A stretch of DNA of 64,000 nucleotides from Persicaria tinctoria (GCA_037127255.1 JBANSL010000013.1:17008688-17072687); one strand, 5' to 3'; shown: positions 1 to 20,165, counted from the stretch's first letter. The notes: generated by a model not told the origin, from the letters alone. Program-made: numbers and translations.

Positions 1-1
1 A

Positions 2-6973
<6,972 letters not shown>

Positions 6974-7990
6974 TCAATGGTCTCTATTCTCAAGGGAAGA
7001 CCATGTAGCTGATCTTGCAGTCCAAATTGGATGTTGGGGGGAGTTTCTTATACTATTCAGTTTCTTTTATGCTCCCTATGGCACCAACGCATGGATTGTT
7101 TAAAGAAAACGCCATGTGTTTGAGCTGATTTTATCATGTGTTTTTTTCTGACCTTTTTTTCTTGTATTTTTATGTGAAAAAACATATATATTTGTTTGTA
7201 CAAATGGGGTTGCTTCTCGATCAGCTAATGGATTAGTTTTGGGTATGCTGCACAAAATGACTATGGATTAGTTTCACCCTCTGTTATACTTAAATCTTTA
7301 TTTTCACTCCACAAGCAACCAGTGAACCTGATACCGATTTCTCGATTCGTCACAAACAATGAAACAAAGCAAGAAGTGGTTGGTTATGGTCTGCAAGTGC
7401 TCGCCAAAGCCGAGCGTATCGATCAAGCAGTGCGTACCAGTGCCTCAGCTTGTGCAGCAAGAGGGCCATTTGGTATATATAAATATATATTTGTTTTTAA
7501 ATTATGTACATATCAATTAATTATCAATTATTGCCTTCATTCTAATAGGGTCTCCCTATATATATCGCAAATCTGCAGATTAAGTCTATTAATAAACATC
7601 GGATTCAACGTTGCAAATTTTTAGACTACAACGTGTATTTTGGATTATGCAACGTTGATAGGATAAGGATAGACTAGGGCCAGGGCCGGGTCGAATTCAA
7701 CGTTGCTAGATGGGCCGAACGGATCATGTCTCAAACGATGAAGTAAAGTCGTACATGAAAAACGTTCAAAAGGACGTTGGTCTTCGCCTTCTTCCTGGCC
7801 GATCTGTAGACAATCGGCAGGGTCGACATCGGCAACGGTGGTGCTTGCTGGCAGCGGATCGCCTTCTTCCTCTACCAATCGATGCTTGTACACAACGTAC
7901 GACGACGGTGATGGTGACACCAATGTTTAATTTGGGGGATGCAGCATCGGGAAGGAGTGACGAGCACGGTGGCGGAGCTTTACTGGCAAC
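6974..7990. other. 3' flank of receptor kinase; no gene recognised
   Basis: Holds the presumed 3' UTR of the kinase, then T-rich and mixed sequence. The short open frames at 7322-7624 and 7710-8027 show no recognisable domain. The GC-richer stretch 7690-7982 appears to be continued by 14732-14774, because the hAT target duplication CTGGCAAC joins them. It may be a decayed gene fragment, but I cannot identify it. Confidence 0.5.
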
Positions 7991-8267
7991 CAGTGGCGGA
8001 TCTAGTGTTTCAAAGTTAGGTGAGTGAAAAAGTTTTCATGATTAAGAAACTAATAAACTTTGTCAGGTCAAAATATGATTTTTATAGTATTCCATTGGGA
8101 AATTATTATATAAAAACAAAATTTTACACAAATCCATCCTAGTAATTTTGTAGTACAAAATAAACTTAATAAAATAATGGATTATTTAAAGTATAAACAA
8201 CGGTATATTAATTAAAATACATTAATCCTAGATTCTATAATCAAATTATCAAACAATTCAAAAATCT

Positions 8268-8447
8268 AGTTATTATTATAAACTTAGAGAAGAGAATAGA
8301 GAAGATAGATAGAGAGAAGAGAGGAGAAACTGATATCTTCATTAGGGTTCCAAAGGACCCTTTATATAGAGATTACACATCTTGGGCCCCAAGTCTAACT
8401 AGGGTTTCCCATGTATATCCACATACAATAATAATAATATTATAACA
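8268..8447 (-). repeat. 3' LTR of the coding-less LTR element
   Basis: About 180 bp. It aligns with 14339-14460 but keeps about 57 bp (TAGAGAAGAGAGGAG through CCTTTATATAGA) missing from the other copy. The terminal dinucleotide at 8268 is AG instead of TG. Confidence 0.7.
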
Positions 8448-11241
8448 CCCCCCCTTGGATATACATCACTAATATTACAAAACTGTCATATTAAAAACCT
8501 CGTCTAGAAAAACCCAGTGGGACCAAAACTAGGACCAAGGAAAAATACAAATGACATACGATACGCTTTGAAGATACTGCCTCGATAAAAACCTTGTCAG
8601 GAAAACCCAGTGGGACAAAACCTGATCGAAGGGAAAAAGAGAGTGCAGTGCGTGTATACTCCCCTTGAATTCAACATCCTTCTCGAAGTCTTCTCATTCT
8701 TCTTAATGTCGCCGTCTTCATGAGCTTATGGTCGAATCTCAACATTGTCTTTGATGTGTATAAGCTGGAATGTCTTCATGATTGACTTTGACGCGCTGGA
8801 CTTCCATGTATTGGTGTTGAGCTGCTTTGGATGCACAAGTATAAGGTACTTCAGAACCTAGTGTGCTTTTCATTGTTGATCTGGGGGATCTGATGTATTA
8901 AATGATGCTTAAGTTGTCTCGTTAAAAATCTTACCTTGGAAAAACCCAGTGGGATAAAAACCAAGATTAAGGAAAAGAGTACAACCTTTTATAGTACTTC
9001 GGGGCCTAATAAAATGTCACCACTTTCACAATTATAGGCAAGTCAGGTACTCTAATAAGAATCTTTAACCAACTGCACGTGCAAGACTTTGATAATAATG
9101 CTTCGGGCATTTTCAATCGATTCTTTCCATTTATATGGGTATGCACCTACAATGCCCGTCTTTACATTTGGAGCTAAAAATTATACTCACTCCTAGTGAA
9201 TACATTCTTATGTAACCTTTAATATGCTTTTGTGCAATCAATTTGGCTTTATATTTTTCTTTGTACGAATAATCACTTAAAACCAATTAATACTACACTT
9301 TTCAATGTTGGAGCTATAGGTCCAAAAACTTCATGCTTAAATAATCCATTTTTGCATGAATTGTTTCTTTCTGGAATTTAGGATATACCATGTATCCTTA
9401 TGAGGGGAGTTGCATCGTTAAAAACATTGCTTTGGAAAAACCCAAATGGAAAAAAACCAAAGTTAAGGAAAAGAATACAACTTTTCTCCCCCTCAATTTA
9501 ACATATAAATCACCAATTTTCTAAAGACATGGTACTTCTGGACCCTTAATATCCTTTCACAATCTATTCAAAGATGAAAAGATCATTTGTCTTGATATCG
9601 TAATATCTCTCTTTGTACACTCAAACCACATGTTGAGATATTTTTAGAGCTTTCAACTAATTTCCAACTAATCCTCTGCTTATTGGATATCTTATGAATT
9701 GTCCAACAAACCAATCGCATTACGCTCTAAGCGTTTTGTAAGCTCTAATTATTCTTATCAAGCACTTCAAGTGCAAACTTAGATATGTGCCATCAACTCA
9801 TAATCAATTCTAACATTGTCAACGTTCATGAAATCTCTTCAAGAGTTTTATACCAGTGGACATATCACCATTGTTTGAAGTTACTATTAGAACCTCGATC
9901 TAAATTATGCTAGTGCATTATTTGTTGTAAATGTGACTTTTGTCATCATCTTTTGCATTTACTAATGTCTTTACTAGCTTGTTTGCTATATAGTTTATTG
10001 AACTTCTGGTTCCCTTCTAGTTCATGCAACATATTACTTCTTGATATCCTTTTCCTCTCCTCCTAAATACCGAGTATTTTATCATTCGTGATAAACTCTA
10101 GGTATTTGATCATCTATGGGGACCCAATCCTCCATATACATCATCTTTCTTGGTTTACAACAATTTAGTGTAATCTGGGGAGATTTCGGTACCTATACCA
10201 AACTTTTAAAACCTTATAAATATAAAACTCTCTTCTGGAGATAAATTACAAAGGGGAATTTATTCTATTGTTGACCGAAATTGAATCAATCTCTTGATGT
10301 TCATGCCTGCTTTTTAGCTATTATTGACGACCCTACTGGGTCATTCTATGCATTAGCATTATCTTGAACGATAATCTCATAAGTAACGACTTCATTTGGT
10401 TGATTTAATCGTCAGCTTCTCAATGCTCAATTATCCAACATATCAATTTTATTGATAGCATTTCCATATTACATCCATATTTGCCAACATGAGTATTCTA
10501 TTTATTATGTGTTGGATCTTCTTTTGACATCAAAGGAAAAACACTGCTTCTGGCAATTATCAGCTTTCACGATCCCAATTTATATGTCATCACTCATTCC
10601 CTTTAGAGTGTTTTGACGCTCTTCTAGAGCCATCTTCTCATATGAATTTATTGCTTGATTATATCAGCAGTACTTTGATGACTAATTTGATGCTCTTCTG
10701 GAGATATGTAAGGTTTAATTATGTTAAGTATAGACTTTATACAAATACTCATTAGTTATTTCATCCCGAAAACTTCAGATTTTCCATATCATCAGATACC
10801 AAGCTCTAAACCATTTTAATATTTTCATGTGATGATTCATTCACAGTTTGGGAGATTACAAATCCAAATTAGGCAAACCATCATCCTTGACTTGTTCTTC
10901 CACATTCTACTTGATGTGGGAGTCGACTCATACATGATTATCTATAATCATTTTCAAAATTATGACCAATATCCTAACAACGGTCGCGCGCACCGTATTC
11001 TCTTTATGTCCTCTGCTAGAGGTAACAATATATATTGCATCTGGCAATAAGAGAGGTCGTTTTGAACCATAGCTCATTTAGCTAGCTATTTATTTGAGTT
11101 CTACCATACCCAAGTAGATTAAGAACAAGATCCCAAAATAAAGAGTCTTCGGGCTCTCAAGAATAAATTTATCGATTTCACACAATTTAACAAGGATTTG
11201 CTTCAAACTCTTCTCCCAAATCATCATTGTTTGAATTAAAT

Positions 11242-11705
11242 TGTAACGCCCCGTCCCACATCGGATATCATAAAGATGTTAGGAGTGATTTATAAGTGAT
11301 TCAAGCCCTACCCATGTCACAAGAGCTCTTCCTTTTCAGGCTCCAAGTGAGGACAACGGACCTGAGAGGGCTAGGTGGCATGGGCTGGCGCCTCTTGAGA
11401 CCCCGGGTCTTACAGATGGTATCAGAGCCGACTCCGGGCTCGGAGGTGCGCCGACAGTATGCTCGGGTATGCTCCTCCCGGAGGGCAGTCCCTTGGGCCT
11501 GACGGGGTCGTCAGTGCTTTAAGTGGGGGAAATTGTAACACCCCGTCCCACATCGATATCATAAAGATGTTGAGAGTGATTTATAAGTGATTCAAGCCCT
11601 ACCCATGTCACAAGAGCTCTTCCTTTTCAGGCTCCAAGTGAGGACAACGGACCTGAGAGGGCTAGGTGGCATGGGCTGGCGCCTCTTGAGACCCCGGGTC
11701 TTACA
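11242..11705 (+). mobile_element. TRIM (terminal-repeat retrotransposon in miniature)
   Basis: Two LTRs of about 172 bp (11242-11414 and 11534-11705), nearly identical, begin TGTAACRCCCCGTCCCACAT and end GGGTCTTACA. Two bases after the first LTR is TGGTATCAGAGC (11417-11428), the complement of the initiator Met-tRNA 3' end and the standard plant primer-binding site. A purine tract AAGTGGGGGAAA precedes the second LTR. The internal part is only 119 bp with no coding capacity, which defines a TRIM. Flanks TAAAT and AAAAT form an imperfect 5-bp target duplication. It lies inside, and opposite to, the LTR element. Movement would depend on proteins of an autonomous element. Confidence 0.92.
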
Positions 11706-12554
11706 AAAATTGGCATCATCTACCCATAATGGTTTCTTTAAGAAACATTTCCAATGCATATACATATACATAAAATGGAAATCAAATCAAATAGATAAAT
11801 AACACATATATTCCATGTAGCTTCAAATAGCCAAATTATACTAATAACAAACCAAATACGACTAAGTTTGCAGAATCAAAGGTGTTGGATCATCTAGGCT
11901 CCTTCGTTGATAATCTTTCATATATAAAGATAAGTTTATCTACTTCAAGAGATAACTTTTATTAACACCAACATTATATAATATAAAACCGCATATGTTT
12001 ACGACATACCAACTCTTAACAAGTTGTTTCTTCTAGAAACACTTTGAGTTTTGTGCAAAAGTAAATTCAAATATATACACATCACAAGTAAATAACAAAA
12101 GCGATCTCAGTAAATTAAAATAAATGCACTACACATAATTAAAATTTATTCGGCCACTTCAGGTGGATATCAATTCAGATATTTATCACTTTTTTTCAAT
12201 AAACACTATCATTCACAAATACTGTAGGTTCAATAACTATCTCAAATTTCAATTTCAATAATTTCATCATCATCTATGAGAGAAAATGTATTTTCTTATT
12301 TGCATGCAATTACTTTTGGGGATATAATACAAATCAATTTCATGATACATAAATAATGTCAACTTTTGGTGACCAGAAAACAAATAAGTTTAACCACTTC
12401 AGGAGTTTATATTTCACCTTCTATGAAACAAATCATATATGAAATAATTTACAAGTATAAGATGGAATCAACAATATCATCTTAGCTCATTACTACAAAG
12501 ATGAGGCTAATATTTTAATCGATGCATGATGACGTTATTTATTTATCAATGTAT

Positions 12555-12574
12555 CACACACACACACACACACA
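12555..12574. repeat. (CA)n microsatellite
   Basis: About ten CA units in AT-rich, otherwise featureless interior sequence of the LTR element. I see no gene in 11706-14338 apart from this. Confidence 0.9.
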
Positions 12575-14338
12575 CTCATGATCAAGAGGAACAAAAATCA
12601 TAACTCAAATATATGATGTTTAGGCTTACCAGACCGCAAGCTCGGTTGCATGTACGTATACCAAGATTAAGAAATCGTCTCAGCTCCATCACAAGCCTTA
12701 AAGTTGAGCGGCGCCTAGATAGACTCACTACTTAGTAGAGTTCCATCTTCTAAGTTGTGCCTCCTTTTACCACGATATCTCGATATAATTTCGTGTACAA
12801 ATTACTCGTATGGCACCATCCATCACCAAATGAAATACTTATTCATTTGATTCATCACTTCAGGGATGACAAATATACGTATATTTATATCGTCTTAGGT
12901 AATGGAGATTAAGTAAAAATTAAACATAAACCATAAATATATGTATAGAAAAACCATACATAACAATAGATGTCGATCATATGTCATCTCAAATGAACCG
13001 ATAAAATTAATACACATATACGGGTCCCCTATATTCACGATAGATCGATGGACATATACAAACATTCATCCTAATTCATACACATATATGGATTCATATA
13101 TATAATACGAATACACGTATCAAATCAAATTGAATGATTAGTGCAATATTATATTATGGAATTACTGTAAAATTAATTAAACATCGTGAATTCAGTAAAA
13201 GCAAACACACGGTAAAATTAAATAAATAAATAAATAAAAACGTAAGAGCAAACCTCGTCATTGCCCAAATAGTTCAACATGTGGAGATTAATTTGATTCA
13301 ACCACGTCTGGGATTGGAATTAATTTATCCGCTTCAGGGAATATTATAAATTCTCGATTCTTTAGGGATTGAGATTAAACTAATTGAGTCTATACGTCAA
13401 ATGGTTATCCATATACATAGAAGGTGATCAGTGCATAATGATCTATCAACTGTCAAATACATTAATCAAAGCATCCTTTTTAATCTTTTTGATGCCGTAT
13501 AGATTTATCAAGTTTATAGAAATTCCGATGAGCACACCATAGAGTAGCCTCATAGATTAGTAAAAGGCTAATAAATATAAGTCATGTGCTGATTATAGGA
13601 AATAAGAAACAGTATATATAGGACAAAACAAGGTATGAATTCAATACAACTCTATCACAATATATAGATGTCTAATAACAACATCGAAATATAGAACAAA
13701 TTTGACATCAAAACGTATTGTATCATGATATATAGCTAGATCTAACTAAAATCATCGAAGAAATTCGCTTGCAACAACACTAAGCAAAGTTAAGCAATAG
13801 TTAATCGAGCGATACATAGAGATTTGAATAACTAATTAATCACGGACGGTACTAATTCAATTGAAAACAAATCTGTTAAGTAATCAACATAGAGAACAAA
13901 AGTACAGTGATCAAGATCGAAGAATCAAGCATATGTCAAAAGAATAAAGATTGGGGCTCTTACATATATAAAGTATATAACCTATCTTGGGAGTTGGAGG
14001 ATCATGCTAGAAATTAAACTCAATAATCCTTAATTAATCGAGCTCAAAAACGCAAAGCATATACAGATCACGCGGTAAAGAAAAACGCACCCAGGGAGAA
14101 CAATTGCAATTAACATACCTTATCGATCAAAGAGCAAACTTTCTATAAATAAGATCATGATTATCATAAATTGAAATTAATTCGATCGTCTCCCGGTTTA
14201 TATGAGAAAGAAGAGAACTTTACAGTGGTAGATGTATCAGTGGAATCGAGGGGCACTGTCGGGAGCCTAACCATCGCCTAGGATAACGAAAGGTGAACCC
14301 TACTTCTTCTCCAATAAATCCAAGAGTATAACTCGTGA

Positions 14339-14460
14339 TGTTATCATTATAAACTTAGAGAAGAGAATAGAGAAGATAGATAGAGATTACAAATCTTGGG
14401 CCCCAAGTCTAACTAGGTTTCCCATGTATATCCACATACAATAATAATAATATTATAACA
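14339..14460 (-). repeat. 5' LTR of the coding-less LTR element, internally deleted
   Basis: 122 bp, bounded TGTTATC to TATAACA. Relative to the left LTR it lacks one internal block; the shared sequence TAGATAGAGA at both sides suggests a slippage-type deletion after integration. Confidence 0.7.
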
Positions 14461-14774
14461 GTTACATGAGGGGTTTTATAGTCTTGATGAGTGAATGGGG
14501 GATTTCTTCTTTTGATAGTTAAAGTGGTGAACTACTGAAGTAATTAAACAATTAATCGGATAAAAAAAAAGTAATTAAACAATTAAACAAATTAAGGGCT
14601 AAAGAAGGTTCAATAGTACTCAGTATTAATTAGTGCTGGTTATATATGGGCTTGATTACTGAACTACTTCCAAAATTTTCACCCAGCAACTGCTGGGTGA
14701 GCTCCCACAAACATCCGCCTCAGCTGGCAACGGGAGGGCATCGAAGGTGATCATTCTAGTGGTTGGGCGACGAC

Positions 14775-15701
14775 AACTACACAGATGCATGTAGAATCAA
14801 TTTTGCCGAGGAAATCAAGAGGGAGGTAACCCTTGCCTTTAGCAATAATTCTAAGCTTAATTGCAAATTCTTCATAGAAAATGAACCCAAGTATTGTTGC
14901 AAATGTTTTACCTTTGGGCACAACCCTTGTGAATGCCCTTTAAATGTCAAAGCTACTAACAACTTGACCAAGAATGTGCCCCCTAGCTCAAAAAATCAGG
15001 ACAAAGGGAAAGGAAAGGAGCAAATTACAAAAGAAGCGAATGATCATAACAATATGAGTGGGCCTTCCGGCCTCTCACCGGAAGAAAAAGCGACAAAGGA
15101 AGTAGACAACGAAGGACTTGAAGCAAGGAAGGAGATCCCAAAAAATGGCGATATTAAGGGCAACACCGACATCCACCATGATGCCGCCACCAATAAGGTA
15201 TGCACCGCTCCAATTCCTTCCTCTTTTTTGACCATCTCTAACAAGGAAAATGATGTTCCTAGGGCTGAGATGAGTGGGGAAAAGCACACCAAGGACAACA
15301 AAGGAAGGGGTGGTAGAAGAAGAAGAAGATCCAAGAACAAAGGAACAAAGGAAACATCTAATGAAAATGAGGGTGGAGAGAAGGGAAAGCACTTGGGAAC
15401 CAAGGTAAGTACCCCTCCTAATAATCATGTCACTAGATCTAAATCGTTTCCTCCTTTGAATAGGTTGAGCGACGAGAGGCTTATGGATACAACCCCTTTG
15501 AGCTTGGATGTGTCATCTTCGGATGGTGATGAGGACCCAAATGGTGAGGATGGTATATCTTGCCACTCGTGGGGTAGCAAAGATAATGAGGATGTCGAGG
15601 ATCCCTTGACCTTCACCTTGGTGATGTCTAAGAAGGAGAGGAGGCAAATGGCTAAGGAAACGCAAAAGAATACCCAAAAGACTCATAAAGAGTCATCATG
15701 A
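14775..15701 (+). pseudogene. LINE ORF1, C-terminal part with CCHC zinc knuckle
   Basis: Open in frame from the truncation point to TGA at 15699. It holds a knuckle near residues 40-60, CCKCFTFGHNPCECP (C-X2-C-X4-H-X4-C pattern), which in plant LINE ORF1 proteins binds nucleic acid. A long hydrophilic Lys/Glu-rich tail follows (GRGGRRRRRSKN), then an acidic segment. The DUF4283 domain that normally precedes the knuckle is lost with the 5' end, and no in-frame ATG can be assigned as native. The stop overlaps the ORF2 start as ATGA. Confidence 0.75.
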
Positions 15702-18700
15702 AGATCATAGCTTGGAACATCAAGGGGATAGGCCATCCCTGGAAACAAAATGGTCTAGGTAAGCTTATTCGGTTGAATGATGCTAAGGTATGTGGGATTC
15801 TTGAGACTAGAGCTCATGATGCGACTTTTAATCCCAATAATTTCACTACTAGGTATCTTCATGGTTGGAACCATACTTCAAACTTCCATCTTGACCCAAG
15901 AGGTAGAATCCTAGTGGTTTGGGATCCCTCTTGTGTTGATATGGAAGTTGTAAGTGTGGGAGTCCAACAGATTGCTTGCTTTATGACTAACAAAGAGACC
16001 AATGTCAAGATTGGTGTTTGTTTTATCTATGGATTGCACACGGTTGTTCATCGTAGGGGCATTTGGGAGGCATTGACGGACATCTTTGAAAGCCATACCC
16101 TTCCATGGCTTATTCTAGGAGACTTCAACAATGTCAAGAACTTCGATGAGAGGATAAATGGAGCCCCGGTCTCCATGTATGAGTGCTGGGATATGATAGA
16201 GGCGTGCACAAATCTAGGGTTGACCGACTCCCCTTATACAAGTAAAAATCTCTTCACTTGGTCTAACAAAGTTGTCTGGAGTAAGATTGATAGGGTTTTA
16301 CTTAATAGTGAGTGGATCCTTGGTAACCTTTATTGTCATACGCATTACCCGGATATGTGGCACCTCTCGGACCACAAGCCGGCCATAGTCTCTTTGTCTT
16401 GTGATGATAATAGGAAGAATACGCGCTTCAAGTTCCAAAATATGTGGTGTGAGCATGAGAGCTTCAAGGATGTTGTTAGGGACGGTTGGAACCTTCAAAT
16501 GAGAGGCACCTACCAATTTTGGTTGTGTTGTCTCTTAAAGAAGCTAAAACAGCCCCTAAAACGTCTCCATGGTAAGCATTTCTCACATATTTCTCATAAA
16601 ACTTTGGAGGCTAACACTATTCTTGAAGATGCTATGGAAAAGGCCCGAGTTGCTCCCTCGGTCGTGTCTTTCGAAGCGCTTAACCAAGCCAAGAAGAGGG
16701 CTGATTTTCTCAACAAAGCCGAGTATTTGTTCCTTCAACAACGCACCAAGGCCCACTACTTGAAGAATAGTGACAAGTGCAACAAGTTCTTCCATAACCT
16801 CATGAGAAACAACGGGAAAAGAGCTCATATTGGTGCTATTATTAGGAGGGATGGCGAGCTCACCACCTCTCCCAATGAGGTAGCCTCAGATTTTCTCTCT
16901 TTCTTTCAAGGCTTATTTGGAACTTTTGTAGGTACAATGCCGGTTGCCCCCTCCATGTTCGCCTGTGGTGAATCGGTGAAAGAGGAGGATAAGCCAATGC
17001 TCGTGGACCCGGTATCGAACGAGGAGATCAAGCTTGCTTTGTGGTCGATGGGGGATGACAAAGCCCCGGGAGCGGATGGTTACACGGCTAAGTTCTTTAA
17101 GAACACTTGGGACATCACCGGAGGTGAGGTGTGTGCGGCTATTAAAGAATTTTTCACTAATGGCACCCTCCTCAAGCAATTGAACCACACCATTGTGAGC
17201 CTTATTCCTAAAACCGATGAAGCAAACCGGGTTGAGAAGTTTAGGCCCATTTCATGTTGCAACGTTATTTATAAGATCATTTCCAAGATCCTTACTTCTC
17301 GGCTTGTGAGATGTATGGATTATATTGTTGGCCCGGCACAAGGTGCTTTTGTGCCGGGTCGCCTTATGAGTGATAACATCTTTCTTGTCCAAGAATTGCT
17401 ACGTAGGTACAATGTGAAGAGGGACACCCGGAAGTGTTTCCTCAATGTGGATAGAGCCAAAGCCTACGATACGGTCTCTTGGGACTTCTTAAGGTTTTCT
17501 CTTCATGCGGTGGGGATCCCGGAGAGGTTCATTGAGTGGACCATGGAATGTGTCACTACTACCTCCTACTCCATCAAGATCAACAATGAGGTCCATGGTC
17601 TTTTTCTGGGCAAAAGAGGTCTTCGCCAAGGTGATCCCATCTCTCCTCTTTTGTTTGTGCTAACCATGGAATTTTTCTCTAGGCTTGTTAAGTTGGAGAC
17701 CATGAAACCTAGCTTTCACTTCCACCAAAATTGCGAGCAAGTGAAAATCGCCCACCTTGCCTTTGCCGATGACGTGGTGATGTTTTGCCGGGGAGATGTT
17801 GCTTCGGTTAGAGTTCTCATGGGCTGTCTTCAAAGGTTTAAAGAGGTCTCGGGCTTGGCGGTGAACTTGGAGAAATCGAGCGTCTTCCTTGCTTCGGTTC
17901 CTCCAAGAGAGACGGAGGAGATCATTGGTGTCACGGGCTTCAAGTGCGGTGCCTTCCCCTTCCGCTACCTTGGCATCCCCATCTCTCCACATGGACTCCG
18001 GGTGACTCATTACCAACCTCTCATTGATCAAATTGATAAAAGGTTGAACTCGTGGTCTAGTAAATGCTTATCTTATGCAGGGCGGAAGGAGTTGATATCA
18101 TCGGTTCTCCAAGGTATTGAAGGCTTCTGGCTCTCCATTCTCCCCGCGCCGGAGACTGTGTTGAAAACGGTAGAGAGCCGTTGCCGGAGATTCCTTTGGA
18201 AGCAACTAAAGGTCCGTTGGAGCAAAGTGTGTGTGCCGAAGGAGGAAGGGGGTCTTGGATTCTTGGACCTCAAGAGTTGGAACTCCGCCTTCATGTGCAA
18301 GCACTTATGGAGGATTGTGGTAAGAAAAGAGAGCATTTGGGTAAGATGGTTACACCATAAATACCTCTATGTTACTAATGTGCAGGATTTGGAGGCCCAT
18401 AGGAGAGACTCCCCCCTCATAAAAGGTATTATTAAGGTAAAAAAACATGGTGCTTTCCGTTGGTGGGAACTTGGAGGATGGGCTGAGCGAGTGGTGTTTG
18501 GGTGACAAATTCAAAGTTTCGAAGGCATATGAGGCTATCAGAAGGAAAGAGCCAAAGGTTAGGTGGCATAGGGAGGTGTGGGTTGCTAACAACACCCCTA
18601 AGCACTCATTCATCCTATGGCTTGCCACCCTTGGTAAGCTCTCGACTAATGATAGGCTCAATTTCCTTGACATTGACTTTGCTTGCAAGTTTTGTAGTGA

Positions 18701-19043
18701 TGACTCTCTTGAGACCCATGAACACCTTTTCTTCAAATGCCCCTTCACTAAGGGAATTTGGGAGAGGATTAGGAGCAAGTTTAAGATTCCTCGCGAGGTG
18801 GATTCCATTCATAGGGCTTTGAGATGACTCCGAAGGTATGCTAAGGGCAAGACGTGTCTTAACCTTAGTCGTAGATATGCTCTCTCGACCACCGTCTACC
18901 TCCTTTGGCATGCTCGGAACGCCCTTGTCATGGAGGGTAATCGGATCCCTGATGATACCATTGTGAAGCTCATCCTCACCTATGTTTACCGTCTCATTTA
19001 TGATTCATTCCCCACTCGTGATGTTGAGAACATGTTGGCGTGA
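15698..19043 (+). pseudogene. LINE ORF2: endonuclease, reverse transcriptase, zf-RVT
   Basis: The ATG at 15698 opens a 935-codon frame. Residues 1-230 are an APE-like endonuclease (WNIKGIG, ILETR, LGDFNN, LSDHKPAI). The RT domain follows (FRPISCCNVIYKIISK, QGAFVPGR, motif A VDRAKAYD, GLRQGDPISP, FADDV), with its catalytic Asp residues present. Near 18447-18505 the frame shifts and the zf-RVT region continues in another frame (CKFCSDDSLETHEHLFFKCP). That frame has one TGA at 18825 and continues cleanly (YLLWHARNALVMEGN) to TGA at 19041. Part of the RT-to-zf-RVT linker may be deleted near 18430. Otherwise little decayed. Confidence 0.88.
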
Positions 19044-19482
19044 GATTGCATGGTGATTCGAAGTATTGTTTGTGACCTTAGAGTTGTGTCCTAGGGCCTG
19101 CGTGCACTTGGGGCCTGCGTGCCTCCCGGAACAACTCTCCTTTGGACTGTTTTTTTGAGCTCATGTGCCTTTTGGGGCTGCGTCTCCTTGGAGCATGACT
19201 CTTTTGGTGTTTTTTTGGCATGTCTCTTGGGCCTACGTGCCTAAGATATGCCTTGTGTGTTTTGTTTATGCTTTGGAATGTGTCCTAAAGGCCTACGTGC
19301 CGGTGGGAACATTCACCTTGAGATTTTGGTGGGGCTACTTATCCTTGGTAAGTCTAGGTTGCGTCCTAACTTTAAAGGATTGTAGCTTTGATGTATGGCC
19401 TTCGGACTCCTCATTCTTTTATTGAATTTACATAAACCTCCCTTTACCCGGACTTAGTGCCGGGGGGGTTGGCTTAAAATTA

Positions 19483-19811
19483 GGGCGTACGACATGGCGG
19501 CTCAAAGATATAGTAAAAGACGATGACGAATCATGACTTTCTTTGTTTTATATATATTGTTTCACACTTTCACCGAACTGTATATATAATTACGTTTTTA
19601 GTCCAACATATTTTTTCAAATGTCAAACTACCCTTCAAATCTATGTATTCAGAGGCAAATTTGCGCAAATATCCCAAATTGATATTCAGTTTGCAAGAAT
19701 TCGTCTATTTTTTAGACAATAATAAAGAAAATAGGTTAGTTGGGTTATTTTTAATAAATAATAGGGGGTTGTCTCTAAATATTTTATTGATAGATCGTAA
19801 AAGTAATAGCA
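19483..19811. other. AT-rich spacer, nothing recognised
   Basis: About 330 bp between the LINE and the first Helitron, with no domain-bearing frame and no repeat end seen. Confidence 0.5.
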
Positions 19812-20165
19812 TCTCTATCATTACTATATAAAAGTCTAGGTTGAACTTTACTATTCACTAAGGCTAATTACGATTTTACCCTTACAACTCCTTCATCATT
19901 ATGGAAAGATTAAGGGTAAATTCAGAATTTCGTTGGGCCAAGCTGTTTCCCAATTTCCATTCCTTCACCTTTGCCTATACACACCGCCTCCGCCGTATTC
20001 CACCGCTTCCTCCTCTTCTGTTGTTTCTCCCTGATTATGCTTCACGTCGTCTTCTCCTTCTACGCCTCCCGTCTCCACCGCACTTGTCTTCCATTGCACA
20101 TGTCTTCCATCACCTCATGTTCTAACCTTTCCGTTGAAATCCATTATATTTGCCTCTGCCTATCC

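Larger units (their letters stand above)
8268..14460 (-). mobile_element. Coding-less LTR retrotransposon (LARD-like)
   Basis: Two direct repeats bound about 6.2 kb: 8268-8447 and 14339-14460. They share TATAAACTTAGAGAAGAG at the left and ATAATATTATAACA at the right. On the minus strand the element starts TGTTATAAT and ends ATAACA. A polypurine tract (CCAAGGGGGGG on minus, complement of 8448 onward) abuts the left repeat, so that repeat is the 3' LTR and the element runs right to left. No gag, protease, RT or integrase frame is visible, and I found no clear primer site or 5-bp target duplication. The interior near the 3' LTR carries repeated AAAACCCAGTGGGA blocks (8511, 8607, 8942, degenerate at 9437). 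Confidence 0.65.
7991..14723. mobile_element. hAT-superfamily non-autonomous element, interrupted by an LTR element
   Basis: The ends are CAGTGGCGGAT (7991) and, on the complement at 14723, CTGAGGCGGAT, forming an 11-bp imperfect terminal inverted repeat. They are flanked by a perfect 8-bp direct repeat CTGGCAAC at 7983-7990 and 14724-14731, the target-site length of hAT elements. Only 7991-8267 and 14461-14723 (about 0.54 kb) belong to the element; the rest is a later LTR element. No transposase is present, so it is MITE-like. Confidence 0.75.
14775..19482 (+). mobile_element. L1-type LINE, 5'-truncated
   Basis: A non-LTR retrotransposon with the 3' part of ORF1, an almost complete ORF2 and a 3' UTR of about 440 bp. 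Candidate target duplications are GGGCGACGAC (14765-14774) and GGGCGTACGAC (19483-19493), identical except for one inserted base. The 3' end carries a stem-loop CCCGG-8 nt-CCGGG and then GGCTTAAAATTA, with no long poly-A. The 3' UTR repeats GCCTRCGTGC several times. ORF2 lacks an RNase H domain, unlike the other LINEs in the window. Confidence 0.8.

Noticed and set aside
11242..11705. TRIM as a Cassandra element
   Set aside because: Cassandra LTRs contain 5S rRNA-like sequence with RNA polymerase III boxes; I see no such sequence in these LTRs.
8448..14338. Hidden copia or gypsy polyprotein in the LTR element
   Set aside because: I looked for RT, integrase and gag motifs on both strands and saw none; no open frame longer than about 75 codons exists there apart from the TRIM.
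14763..14774. ORF1 start of the first LINE at 14763
   Set aside because: The codon there is TTG and lies in the target-site flank, so the open frame only happens to extend across the insertion junction.
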